Shown piece after piece: positions 44,521 through 55,018 of a DNA stretch of 64,000 bases. The stretch is taken from positions 13,752,501 to 13,816,500 of the forward strand of contig JARZZO010000004.1 in the NCBI GenBank assembly GCA_030544215.1, read 5' to 3'. The stretch comes from Zantedeschia hybrid cultivar (taxonomy: Eukaryota > Streptophyta > Magnoliopsida > Alismatales > Araceae). The position numbers and the translations under genes are program-made. Under the pieces are notes generated by a model that searched no databases, was not told the origin of the DNA, and worked only from the letters and a program-made list of their open reading frames with translations. Each line of letters opens with the position of its first letter. Position 1 is the first letter of the stretch.

Positions 44521-45247
44521 ATGGGAGGGGGCATGGTGCTGGTGCACAAGGAGCAGCCCGAGGCCAGTCCCGTCTCGGCGCCGTCCCGCCTGCCGGCTCC
44601 CTCTTCGGATATGGCCGCGGCGGCCCAGGGAGGGAACCCCGTGGCCATCGCCCGAGAGTGGGTCACCCAGCAGCAGGCTCGCTTCCAGGTGTGGCTGGCT
44701 CGGCAGCCCGTCGCCGTCGAGGCCGCCATCGTCACCGGATTCTCCGCCGTCCAGGGCGGCCTCCTCGGCGGCCTTATCAGCACGCTCGGCAAGGACTTGC
44801 AGTCCGAAGCCGCCAAGGGCTCCTCCAAGCAGGCGAACCCTTTCCTCCCGCCCGAGGTCGGTGTCGATGGATCGTTCTTATACCTAAAGTCTGCTTTCCT
44901 CTTTCGCGTCGCAAAATAGGTGTCTGTGGCTGTTACCAATGTCAATGCAGACCAAAGCTCCCTTCTTTGCTGGGGGTCAATTTGATATTTTGATTCTGGG
45001 CTGCTCGCGTGTGTTATTCCTTCTCCCGTACGCTGTTGTTTCTGTTTCACTGCCGCAAGCTTATGTTTTTACGGTTTTCTTGGTCTTGCTCTTAATCTGA
45101 TCACATGTCTGTATGTGGTGTGGGCATGCAGGGTATGGTGGGCAGTCCTCTGGTACAGGCCCGCAATTTCGCGGTATTGACTGGATCGAATGCAGGAATT
45201 TGTTGTGTTTTGAAGAGGATAAGAGGTGTAGACGATCTGCAGAATAG
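44521..45247 (+). CDS. HP30-like PRAT (Tim17/22/23-family) preprotein translocase, exons 1-2, 3' part not found
   Basis: Exon 1 (44521-44856) encodes 112 residues, ATG in the context ACGCCATGG. After a low-complexity start comes WLARQPVAVEAAIVTG and a glycine-rich membrane helix (SAVQGGLLGGLISTL). Exon 2 (45132-45247) follows at phase 0 after a CAG acceptor: GSPLVQARNFAVLTGSNAGI, then CCVLKRIRG, which carries the PRAT signature ARNF...R. Flanking GT (44857) and GT (45248) donors fit. These blocks match the HP30 type of chloroplast inner-membrane / mitochondrial PRAT proteins, involved in import of proteins lacking transit peptides. The loop between the helices is shorter than I expect (no NPQAMAS-type block), so a short exon may be missing. 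The later helices and the C-terminal SAM-like domain are not found downstream. It is either a very long intron or a truncated copy. Confidence 0.8.
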
Positions 45248-46310
45248 GTGATGTTCATTTTAACGCTTTCAAAATCCTATTTTTTTTTGAGGTGGTTCTT
45301 TCTTGTGTCACTCTTCTCCTTCTCTGCTTTGTTCCTTTGGAGGACACACAGAAAGGAGAATGGGCATAATTGCTAGTCCGATTGTTTGATTTCTAGTTAT
45401 AAGTGGTCACATCTCATGTTATACAATGTTATAAAGGATGTTATATTTTTCTCAGTGGACTTGTGGGCTGATTACCAGCATTTTCCGTACAAAAGCACTG
45501 TACTGTACAGAATCCATAAATGTGAATATACCCTTCGAATAAGGGGAAGCTAATCTGAACATGTCTTGCCCTGTTAGCAAAGAAAGATATAATGGGTAAA
45601 TGCTTCAGTTTCCCGCAAGCAAAATGCAGTTCAAATTCGTTATTGGTATGGACTTGTTCCATGAAAGCATTTTTGTCTCGGATAAACAACTAAAAATTGA
45701 AGGATGGTTTTTGGATTGAGGGAGCTTATGACAAATCTGGTTAGTGGGCCTGGGATTTTGGTCTAGCCTTGAAGGGTATCGATGACCTGACATAATCTAA
45801 ATGTGAAGTGGTAGGGGCCTCTTGAGAATCTATACTCAGGTTCTTATTGTCTCAATATAATAACTTTTTATCATGGCCCTAGTTGGATAGTGTATATTCC
45901 CATACTAGGAAGTTATTGGTTGATATTGTTTGTTAAGTTTTCTTTCACCATACTAGCTAATTAGCATGTGGGTTGCATGCCCATGTGTACATTCGAAATG
46001 AAAAATCTATAAGGTCTTGGCACATGTGTAACTCGCACATGCTAATATTAGCTCTTAAGCAGTTGTGAAAATACAAAGGGAGAATGATCAGAATAAATCA
46101 CAAGAATCAAGACCATCTAGTTTTTGGTTTGCTAGGTCAGTATCTGGATAAACTATTAAGGAATTGAAGTGATTGATATTGACTCATGAACGGGCAACGG
46201 GGCTAGAATATATAAACTTGGGAAGAGCATGCAGTTTCTAGTTATAACTTGGCCTGGGCAAAGAAAGTTGTGTCAGTTATTTTTAGATTCTGATCCCTGT
46301 AGATTGCAAA
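45248..46310. other. Non-coding DNA after HP30-like exon 2 (putative intron)
   Basis: T-rich sequence beginning with the donor GTGATG. I looked for the next PRAT helix and did not find it. No repeats are recognised. Confidence 0.5.
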
Positions 46311-46640
46311 TTATGAATAAGTCCTTTTATTTGGATATTTATATACTAGTCCCTTAAAACCTAATATTTCTTAATAATAAGTCCCTTGGTTAGCAACTAT
46401 TTGAGAGATGAGCATATTTTGTGAATGAATGCTAAAATGAACAAAAATATCTAAAATGGTCTGTTTTCCCTCTATAATAATAAAAAAGTTGAAAAGAAAG
46501 GGTTAAAGGGGTCCAGGCTTAGTTCACTGCTGCAGCCAAGACAGTCCTTCGCTGATCACTGAAATATACTAGCCCATCAAAAGTGGACTATAGGGGGAGA
46601 ATGGGGAGATATACAAATCATTTATTAACCTAATATACTA

Positions 46641-46696
<56 letters not shown>

Positions 46697-46890
46697 GGAT
46701 ATAAACATAATTTACCAACCTAATTAAGTTTTTTTTTGGAAGTACCAACCTAATTAAGATTAACTCATGTTTATTAAATTAGGTTATTGAAATGTGACAA
46801 AAGTAGCTAGTAAGGATTAGAAAATAAGAAGATTGAAATATACAAGGATTAAAACCTAAATACACCAGGTATGGGGGCTTATTCATAATT
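46311..46890. mobile_element. MITE, family A copy 2
   Basis: Ends TTATGAATAAGTCC and, on the complement, TTATGAATAAGCCCC: clear inverted repeats. The interior matches the copy at 14331-14780 (blocks AAAGTGGACTATAGGG and ATTGAAATATACAAGGATT). It is longer partly because of a GA microsatellite. If the HP30-like gene continues, this lies in its intron. Confidence 0.78.
46645..46693. repeat. (GA)n microsatellite
   Basis: About 24 GA units, inside MITE copy 2 and absent from copy 1, so it expanded after the copies separated. Confidence 0.95.
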
Positions 46891-48029
46891 CCCTATGTTT
46901 ACAGATCAAAATAAATAAAAAAACTCAGAAAGCTTTATACAATATTTTGCAGAAAATTGTACATGCATATTCTTAACATGTCTCTGGAGTCTTGGAAAGG
47001 GATCTTTTCGAAATTGGAAGACGTGATGAGCCTGGTTTTATAAGGCCTTTTTCTTTTCTTTTATTTGGTGATGGAGGAATATCTCCTCCTACATCTTCAG
47101 TTGTATTATCTCTTCATTTTCTAAGAAGATTGGTGGAACAACCATAATTTCCTTACAAAAAAGAAGAAGAAAATTGCAATGTAACATCACAAAGAGTATT
47201 ACTTGCTGCACCACTGATGGTGCAACAATGCTGACGATTGAGCTGCAAATGCCCATTGGGCCACATCGCACGTTGCAGAGGGTCTGCACTGTGTAGTTTG
47301 TCGACCGTGCACGTTCTGCATTAGCATTATGCACCACCATCACTACATGAGAGGCAAAACGATGCTTACCCATGAAAGGCAATAATAGGCTAAAACGGAC
47401 GAAAATGCCCTTCCGCTCCCCCAATTGCTGTGTCGTTGGCGGCAAATTTCGAGAGGAGTAAGAGTGACAAAGAAGAAGGAATAAATAGTTTTCGTGTCTC
47501 TGGAGATTCGGCGGTTCGGCTGTTCTCTGGCGATCGTGGGAAGGTTGCAGCGTATCATAGTGGATCGTCGCAAGGTTGCAGAAGATCAATGCAAGGTTGC
47601 AGCAGATCACATCTGATCATCACAAGGGTGCTCTGGAGATTTGGCTTCTCGTCCCAATTAGTTCATGCTTTCTAGGCACTCATGGTGAATAAGGAGGAAG
47701 AATGCCGCGACAAGAGGGAAGAAGGCTCCAAGCACTAGAAGGCAGACAAGAAGTCAAAGGGCAATAGAAGATCTCTCAAAGATGGCAACACCTCTAGGTT
47801 CGTCCCATAAATAAAGGAGAGCCATAAGGAAAAGAAGGGAGTCTGCTTGTGGTGCTCATTCAACACAGGCTATTATGGACCCTTCCCTCATTACTACACC
47901 AGAGGATAGAAGGGAAAGTCACTCTGGTGCCACCATAGTAGAGACCAAAGGGAAAAGACTGAGAGAAAAGATGCTTTCCAAACATCATTTCTGCACTGTA
48001 GATGCTTTCTATGCTCGCTAAATGTGTCG
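46891..48029. other. Intergenic DNA with short direct repeats
   Basis: No domain-bearing frame. Around 47540-47620 the phrase CGCAAGGTTGCAG..GATCA recurs two to three times. A 173-codon minus frame at 47089-47610 has no recognisable domain and overlaps plus-strand frames. Confidence 0.4.
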
Positions 48030-48520
48030 TATGAGTTAGAGATATTTCTATTCGGTCATTCTCTGGAGATGCCTGCTATGCTCTCCAAATATTTATAGTC
48101 GGTCATTCTCTGGAGTTGCCTTGTTTGCTTTGCTCTGGATTTGCCTGTTGGAGATGCATTGTCTGCTCTCGAGCTATCGGTCATGCTCTGGATATGCTTG
48201 TTATGCTCTCCAAAAATCATTTTGCATTGGAGATGCATTGTGTATTCTCGAGCTATTGGTCATGCTCTGGAGATGTTTATTGTGCTCTTCAAAAATTGTT
48301 GCTGCATTGGAGATGCATTGTGTGATCTTGAGCTATCGGTCATGCTTTGGAGTTGCCTGTTATGCTCTAGGGATGCATGTTATGCATGTTGTGCATTCTG
48401 TGCGTTCGACATATTAGTTAGCTTCAGAGCTTAAAAGGCATCTCTAGAGCATGACTGTTAGTTCGAGAACACACAATGCATCTCCAGAGCATAGAACGGA
48501 TCTCCAAAGCACATAATCTA
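48030..48520. repeat. Subterminal-like repeat array with CTCTGGAGATGC motifs
   Basis: Units of roughly 80-90 bp carry GGAGATGCATTGTGT, CTCGAGCTATYGGTCATG and CTCTGGAGATG; at least three successive copies lie between 48120 and 48360. Inverted copies (GCATCTCCAGAGCAT) follow at 48470-48520. Related motifs recur at 50990-51230 and 52430-52560, so the array belongs to one larger decayed element. Confidence 0.75.
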
Positions 48521-48739
48521 TCACCAATTCACTAGGTTTGAGTCGCTTTGGTAAATAATTGTCTTATACCACACTTGTTTCATTTTCTTGACATATTTTG
48601 CTGGAAGGGAGGAGGCTGTTTCTGGTGAAAAGAAGAAATACAAGATACAACTAATGGTGTTCAGGAGTTTTTACAACTTCTTAGTATACACTAATGAGAG
48701 AAGGAAAATCTAATTCAGGCTAGAGCACATGGCCATCAA

Positions 48740-50825
48740 GGAGAGAACTGCGATTAGGTAATTCGTTGGACTTCTCTAGGTTGCAGTTCGATAGGTTCAT
48801 GCTGGAGGATGGTCTTGCCCTCCATGAGCATGATGACCTTTTTGTTATTAAAGGGTAAAAATTAACATTTTCTACCCAGGACATTGCCCTCATTCTTGGA
48901 TTGCCCTATGGAGGGCACACTATTCTGTTGTTTGGTAAACTCATCTTGGAGTCCAGATGTTGGGTTCGGTCGTAACCCCCGGGAAATCACAGCAGCGGAA
49001 GAACATAAAACAAAATGATTTCTCAAACCGATTCGGGCTTCGATTGATGCAACAAAAATGATCTAAATAAATCACACGAGATTTTCACCTTGTACAGTAC
49101 ACGTTGTCCTGTGAAAATTGATGCCGAACTCCTCGAAGCTTTGAGCCGCACAAGCGTATGGCCTCTAGAGATGATCCACACGAACTCTCGCAGCAACGGA
49201 GTTCCTTTTTCTTCAACCCGCACAACCCTCAAGCCTTCCTGGGAAGAATCCTATTCTTCCAACTAAAACCACTTGACGGCCAGGTATGGAATGGGTTGGA
49301 TTTTCTTAGGTTACGGGTTTGGAGAATAAGTGGGTTATGTATAGGAATGTTAAGGCGGCAACTTGAACTGCCTCGTTTAACCAAACCCATCTTTAACTGC
49401 CGCAGTTAAAGTAAACCCCAGGGTATATTATATATCAATATATTATTATTAGCTTATTTATCAAATAAGCTTAATAACATATATATTATATAAATGCCCT
49501 TTATATTATTGCATATATACTTTTAAACTATTCACAGATTCCTTTCTCAAAAGAATCTAATGCTTTAGTATATTTGTCCATACAATAATATTCCGTTCTG
49601 CAAGAGTTATTTGTATGTGATCCTCTAGGCCCATTATCTCTCTGGTTTAAAGATCTATTAACTTTTAATCTAATTAGAAGTAAATTAAATCGGTTATTCC
49701 CAATAACCGTTTAATTTGTTCCGGATCTTTTGATCACGTTGGGTCAAGCAAATCCGCGTGATCCCAGAGAATGCCGGGTTCATCTTCACCCTGTTAGGCA
49801 CCTGTAAGTCTTCAGTTACCGTATCGCTATAATCTCTCACTCATTCTATGAGTCCGATCCGATCGTGTGGTATGGTTTCGTCAACCACTAGTGATCGTGT
49901 CGTCTGACCATGACCTCTATAATAATTTCACGTTCGTTCCAAACGAACCGATACCACCCTGGCCAGAGATTTAGTGGAGCGTCCATGTCATAACTCATTA
50001 ACTGTTTGTGATATACCTGACAGTGAGCGATCCCCATTTGACCATTAACGGTCTTCGCATGTATCTCGATGTGGTTAATAATTCAGTGTTTCATGACTTA
50101 TGGTTAAAGTCACTTAATCAAACATTAAACAACACCAGTCCTCATGCAAGACCACATTAATGTCTCAGGTCAAAGGATCAACGACACTACTGAGACAGAT
50201 GGATCTTCAGTTGACATTAGGTATAATTAACCATCTGAAGATCCATCAGCGGATCAGTTCAGTGAACATTCTCCTAGAATGAACACCCACACATATGTAC
50301 TGGTGTCCCGCACCTATGACCGTGAGATTGGTCATCTACACATCATGCGTGCTGATTTATAAGTAATCAATGTCCCAGAGTGATTACTCTCCAATCAGGA
50401 ACAATTTAAGGTATGTATCCATATACAAGTTTACGCTCTAATTACCACTTAATTATATTGAATAAGATTGTACAACACATTAGGTCTACACGGCCCATAA
50501 TTGGTCTGTAGGACACCCAAAAACTAACAATAGATTGCTCACCCGATTTAAGAAGAGGTTCAATATCGAGGGTGGCAAGCTTCTAGATCTATTGAGGTCC
50601 ATTGTCGGATTCACAACCCTGGAAGATGTGGAGGATACTATGAGGCTGTGGATACTTTATTTGTTGGCCACATGCATATGCCTCATCTCGAACCACACCT
50701 GCCCGAGATAGTTTGCACATTATGTCGACGACTTTAGTGCTAAAAATTCATTTGCTTGGGCCATGACAATCAAGGCAATTATCATGAACCAACCAAAGGT
50801 TGCGGGTACATGTTAAAACCATCAA
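48740..50825 (+). pseudogene. Plant-mobile-domain-like coding remnant, split by a solo LTR
   Basis: Bases 48740-48957 translate, with gaps, to a segment ending DVALILGLPYGGHTI. Bases 50535-50825 continue as RLLTRFKKRF...FTTLEDVEDTMRLWILYLLATCICL, with a stop near 50708, then FAWAMTIKAIIM. This pattern is like the plant mobile domain / DUF1985-type proteins carried by MULE and CACTA elements. The assignment is from pattern memory only. The surrounding repeat motifs suggest the host element. It is inactive: broken by stops and by the insertion at 48958. Confidence 0.5.
48958..50529 (-). mobile_element. Copia-type solo LTR, 1572 bp
   Basis: On the minus strand it starts TGTTAGTTTTTGGGTGTCC and ends GACCGAACCCAACA. 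The design resembles the copia LTR at 15473: similar TGTTAG start, a TTCACTGAACTGATCC block (also at 15809-15840) and an ACCCAACA end. It lacks internal sequence. Flanks CCAGA (48953-48957) and ATAGA (50530-50534) agree at only 3 of 5 bases, so the duplication is worn or the ends are off by a few bases. Insertion between two parts of a reading frame supports the limits. Confidence 0.78.
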
Positions 50826-50984
50826 GCATGGGAGGAAGATACCCCAAGAGGCACAAATAAGCACCTTTTTCGGGTGTACAATTTTATTGTCGTTATATCT
50901 TTCTGTGTTTTTTCTTTACATTCTGATGATGCACATCCCAATGCGTTCAACACTAAATTCTATGCTTTTGGGATGACAATGTTG

Positions 50985-51223
50985 CCTTCGGGAGCAGTAT
51001 TATGCTCTCGAGATATAGGAGAGCATAAAAGTTATCTCCAGAGCATAACCAGTAGCTTCAGAACACACAATGCGTCTCCAATGCATAAAATACATTTGGA
51101 GAGCACAAACGGCTTTCTAAGAGCGTAACTAATATCTCGAGAGTAGAGATCGGATATCTAGTGTAGTAGAGATATTTGGAAATGCCTTTGTACTCTCTAA
51201 ATATCTCTACTGTACTGGACCAT
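50985..51223. repeat. Second block of CTCTCGAGAT/CTCCAGAGCAT motifs with a terminal hairpin
   Basis: Related to 48030-48520. Near its end AGTAGAGATATTT (51165-51177) and AAATATCTCTACT (51199-51211) form a perfect 13-bp-arm hairpin with a 21-base loop. Confidence 0.75.
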
Positions 51224-52412
51224 AGTTAGTTAAATACGAGACGCGTATAATACGGCAAAGATACGTTCAGATATAAATTGGCTTAGATTTTAAAGAAGAC
51301 GGTCAAAAATTCGGTCAAAATTCATCTATTTTTTTAAAATACGTAATAATATACATACGGAGTATTATACGGAGTCTTTAAAAAGTTCGGAATAAAAAAT
51401 ATGGATATGTATAACAAAGACACAAAGTCATATATTCACATTTTCCTAGGGCTAGAACACAATAACACTAGAAAACAGGGCAAATAAGTAAAGACGTTTT
51501 GTGTACCAGCAAACAGGCAAAGAATCGTATAGAATGCCAACTATATCAATTTTACTTTTTAAAAAAAATCTTAATATGTGTTAAGAATTGCTCATGGAAA
51601 ATTGTCTGCAATATTACAGATCAACATTTAGATTAAGATTAATATGTCTTTCCATGGAAATTTTCTCTACATAGAAGCCCTGCTGCTTAAAATCCATCGA
51701 CGGTTTCGGGTAGATGGGCTAGGCGTAGGCAGCATTAGTTGGGAAAGAAAGAGAGAGGGTAGGGCAGCAGGTATGGTGGATATTGAGCAGGTAGGATAAA
51801 CAAATGGAGACTAAATAGACGACAACAATTTTGATTAAGGCAAAAAAAAGAGAACTATCTTCATATCTAGGTTAGGGGGTTTCATTATGATGATGCCTTG
51901 GATGCCGATTGCCACCAGCAGGTCCAGCACTGTCCAGTCTGCGCATGTCTGTAGTCGTGGTTGCCGGTGGTAGTCTGGTACCATGATCTTGGTTCTTGCC
52001 TCTGCAGATCAGTGATTGAACACCTTGATTTCTGCAGATATATAACACGTCCGCGATGGAGGATATGGTTGAAGTTTTGCCAGTGATGAAGCATCTTGTT
52101 TCCAGCAGAGAATGGATAGAGAAGGTGAGTCGGTAGGATTTGAGAGGAAGGTAGTAGGCAAAAGATGTTTGTGCGAAGGGCAGTTACCTCACAGATTGCC
52201 AGGTTGGTAATATGAGAGATGAGGATTACAAGATCTGCATATTTTACTGTCCGTATAGTACAGGACGCATTTTATACGAGTTTAAAACTCTCAGCCATAG
52301 AAAACGCATATGAAACCCTTATCTTTTGGATTGATGCGGGAGATGGACATTTTTTTTCAAAGATATGTACAGACGGGTATTATACGCGTATGAAACATGT
52401 ATTAACTATGTG
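51224..52412. mobile_element. Non-autonomous TIR element, ~1.2 kb
   Basis: The left end AGTTAGTTAAATACGAG..ACGCGTATAATACGG and the complement of the right end ATAGTTAATACATG..ATACGCGTATAATACCCG form imperfect inverted repeats of about 40 bp. Flanks CTGGACCAT and CTGGACAT suggest an 8-9-bp duplication with one indel. The sequence on either side belongs to the same repeat-bearing element, as expected for an insertion. No transposase; superfamily unknown (hAT or Mutator size duplication). Confidence 0.65.
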
Positions 52413-52419
52413 CTGGACA

Positions 52420-53936
52420 TGAACTCTGTGCACTCTAGATATTAGTTATGCTCTGAAGATGCCTTTTATGCTCTCCAGATACCATTGATACTCTGGAGTT
52501 ATCTATTATACTATAGAGATAGCTCCTGTGATTTTGATATATCTTTTATGTAACTGTAGATATAAACTTTTTCCGTTGTATAGTTGTGATTTTTTGAATA
52601 GACCACGATTAGGACACCTTCGAATACAACTCACATCCGGGGTTGTTTAAGATGGAATATTCAGATGAAGAGGTGGTTTGATCTGGCTGTAATGAGATTG
52701 AATGATTGAATTTATGCGTTAATGCAAGTGAACTGCAAAACTAAATGTGGTGCATTGTTTTATTAGGTGAAATGAAAGTTGAAGGCTAACAAATCTGAGC
52801 AATGACTGCTCACTGGAGAGGATGATCAGCTGCTATGTGGAATGCTAACGCTAAGGAAGCCTGCTTCACAAACGCCTACAAAAAGAATGGCACAGCAGGT
52901 GGAGGCAGATGAGGGCCTTAGTTGAGAGATAAAGCACCTCTACATCTAGGTGGAGAAGCAGCAAAAGTTAGGAGGGTGATAGTGACCATTTTGGATATTT
53001 TGAACTGAGGGTGCCCCTATTAAAAATTGTAAAACATTTTCCCCATTTTAGTAAATTTCCCTAAATGAAACATAACAACGTACAAGCTGAAGTACGTGTA
53101 GGCCCAAGAGTTCTTTTTTATTTGAGGGATCCACGTTCATCCTTCACCATAGAAATTGTCACTGATCTAGGAGTCTACTATGGTGTTCAAGAACTTTTTT
53201 TTTTCTTTTGAGATTATTTTGTACTTAAATTTTATTTCATTGAAAATGTTACCTTGATTTTAAAATTACTTCACTTTGATTGCTCCACTGTTTGGTCAAT
53301 TTGTTGGTATTTTAAGAGAGTTTGTAGGGAACTATAAGAGAGTTCTCCAAATGAAGGAAAGAGAGTGATTCCTCAAATAAGGTTTTGTCTTTTTTTTCGT
53401 GCCGGGGGAGGTGTGGTTAATGAAGAGTATCCTAAAAATTAAGAGTGGTCCTGCCAAACAGTTTCCTGTCTGCATTTTACTTCTAATTTTCATTTTGAAA
53501 GAAAAATAGGTAAAAGAAGTATCCAAATATTTTTAGTCAGACCATACTATCATTCAACATGATATGCATTTTGATATGGGACTCTAATAGTCATAGACTA
53601 CATGGGAATGATGGTAGTTACGGTGTTAGGGGGATCAGTGCATCAACTACCGCCTCCCTAGTCGGAGCTGATTGTATCCTCCTGGAAGGGGAAGAAGCTT
53701 GCCTTGTGGTGTTGGAACTGTGGTGAATTAGGGCATTTTGAGAAGTTGATGCCAGAGAACTTGAAGCCTAACCTATGTCGAAATAGTGGGTCCTTTCATG
53801 GCCAGAGGCAGTGGTCTGGCTTATTCGGCACTACTCGGTCAAAGGGAGGTTGATTTAGAGCAGTATCTGTCTCTGCACTGGAGGAGTTGATGGTAAGGCA
53901 TTCATAAGTTGCAGAGGTGCATGAAAGTGTCAGAGA
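52420..53936. other. Decayed repeat DNA; zinc-knuckle scrap near 53707-53756
   Basis: Bases 52430-52560 carry CTCTGAAGATGCC / CTCTCCAGATACC motifs, the third block of the element seen at 48030 and 50985. Between 52600 and 53600 I see nothing. At 53707-53756 a frame reads WCWNCGELGHFEK, a CCHC knuckle lacking its last cysteine, probably a retroelement gag scrap. Confidence 0.45.
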
Positions 53937-53974
53937 TGGAGGGGTGGACAAGTGGACAGGGAATCTGGGTCAGG

Positions 53975-55018
53975 TCCGGCTGATTTGGATCGGCCCTATT
54001 AAAAAAATTAATAAAAAAATCAGGAAAAAAAATAAAAAAATCAGAAAAATAGGAAAAATATACACATTATTCAATGAATGTACTATGAAAATGAATGCAA
54101 ATCCTTCAAAAATGAATATTAAAGACGAATAACTCTACAATAATTATTGTTGTGCACTAATTAAGAAGACATATTATGAAGTTTTTAACATGAAATTAAT
54201 GAAAAATATCTTACAAAGATCATATTTGTGATCTTTCATCATCTAGCTCATAAGTTTGAGCTGGTGGCCCATAATCTGCGGGCATATATATTGGATACCC
54301 ACAGTCAAACGAGGAGCTACCGAGGTCTTCAAATCTCCTTTGAATACCTCGAGATATGTTTGCTTGCTGACTTGAGTTTTCTCATGACTGTACTAGATGG
54401 ACATAAATGCCATACTGAATAGGTGGAGGTCCAAAGTACCCCTCAGTAGTAAGGAATTCCGAGTCGGGTTGGATCCCAGAATCGGGACCCACTGATCCTG
54501 ATATGATTTGATCCGGATCGGCTGATCCTGATGAAGACGGGCCGGTCTAGATTGGCCCTATTAAAAAATAAAAAAAATAAAAAAATGAAAAAAATCAGAA
54601 AAAATAAAAAAATGTACACATTATTCAATGAATGTACAATAAAAATGAATGCAAATCATGTACATCCATAAAAATAAAATTAAAGACAAATAACTCGTTA
54701 ATAGTTATTGTTGTTGACTAGTTAAAAAGATATTATGAAGTATTTTACATGAAATTAATAAAAAAATATTTTAGAAAGAGCACATTTGTGATCTTTCATC
54801 ATCTGGCTCATAAGTTTGAACTGGCGGCCTATAATCTGTCAACATATATGCTAGATACCCATAGCCAAACAAAGAGCTAGGAAGGTCTTCGAATCCCTTT
54901 TGAATGCCTCGAGGTGTGTTTGTTTGTTGGCTTGAGCTTTCTCCTGATTGTGCTGGAGGGACAAATGTCATACTAAATAGGTGGAGGTCCAGAGTACCTC
55001 TTAGTAGTGTTGCTGATG
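53975..55018 (-). repeat. Direct duplication of the hAT 3' end (~480 bp, two copies)
   Basis: Copy 1 at about 53975-54455 and copy 2 at about 54535-55018. Both run from GGCCCTATTAAAAAA through an A-rich tract, ATTATTCAATGAATGTAC, CATTTGTGATCTTTCATCATC and CATACTRAATAGGTGGAGGTCC. The last exon of the transposase, ending in an acidic QMCSF-type tail, is thus present twice; in copy 1 its frame is broken. Confidence 0.88.

Noticed and set aside
44310..45050. 246-codon minus frame opposite the HP30-like exon 1
   Set aside because: Antisense shadow of GC-rich coding exon 1.
47340..47905. CACTA transposon ends
   Set aside because: Two CACTACA-like words occur near 47340 and 47893, but no matching inverted terminus or 3-bp duplication was found.
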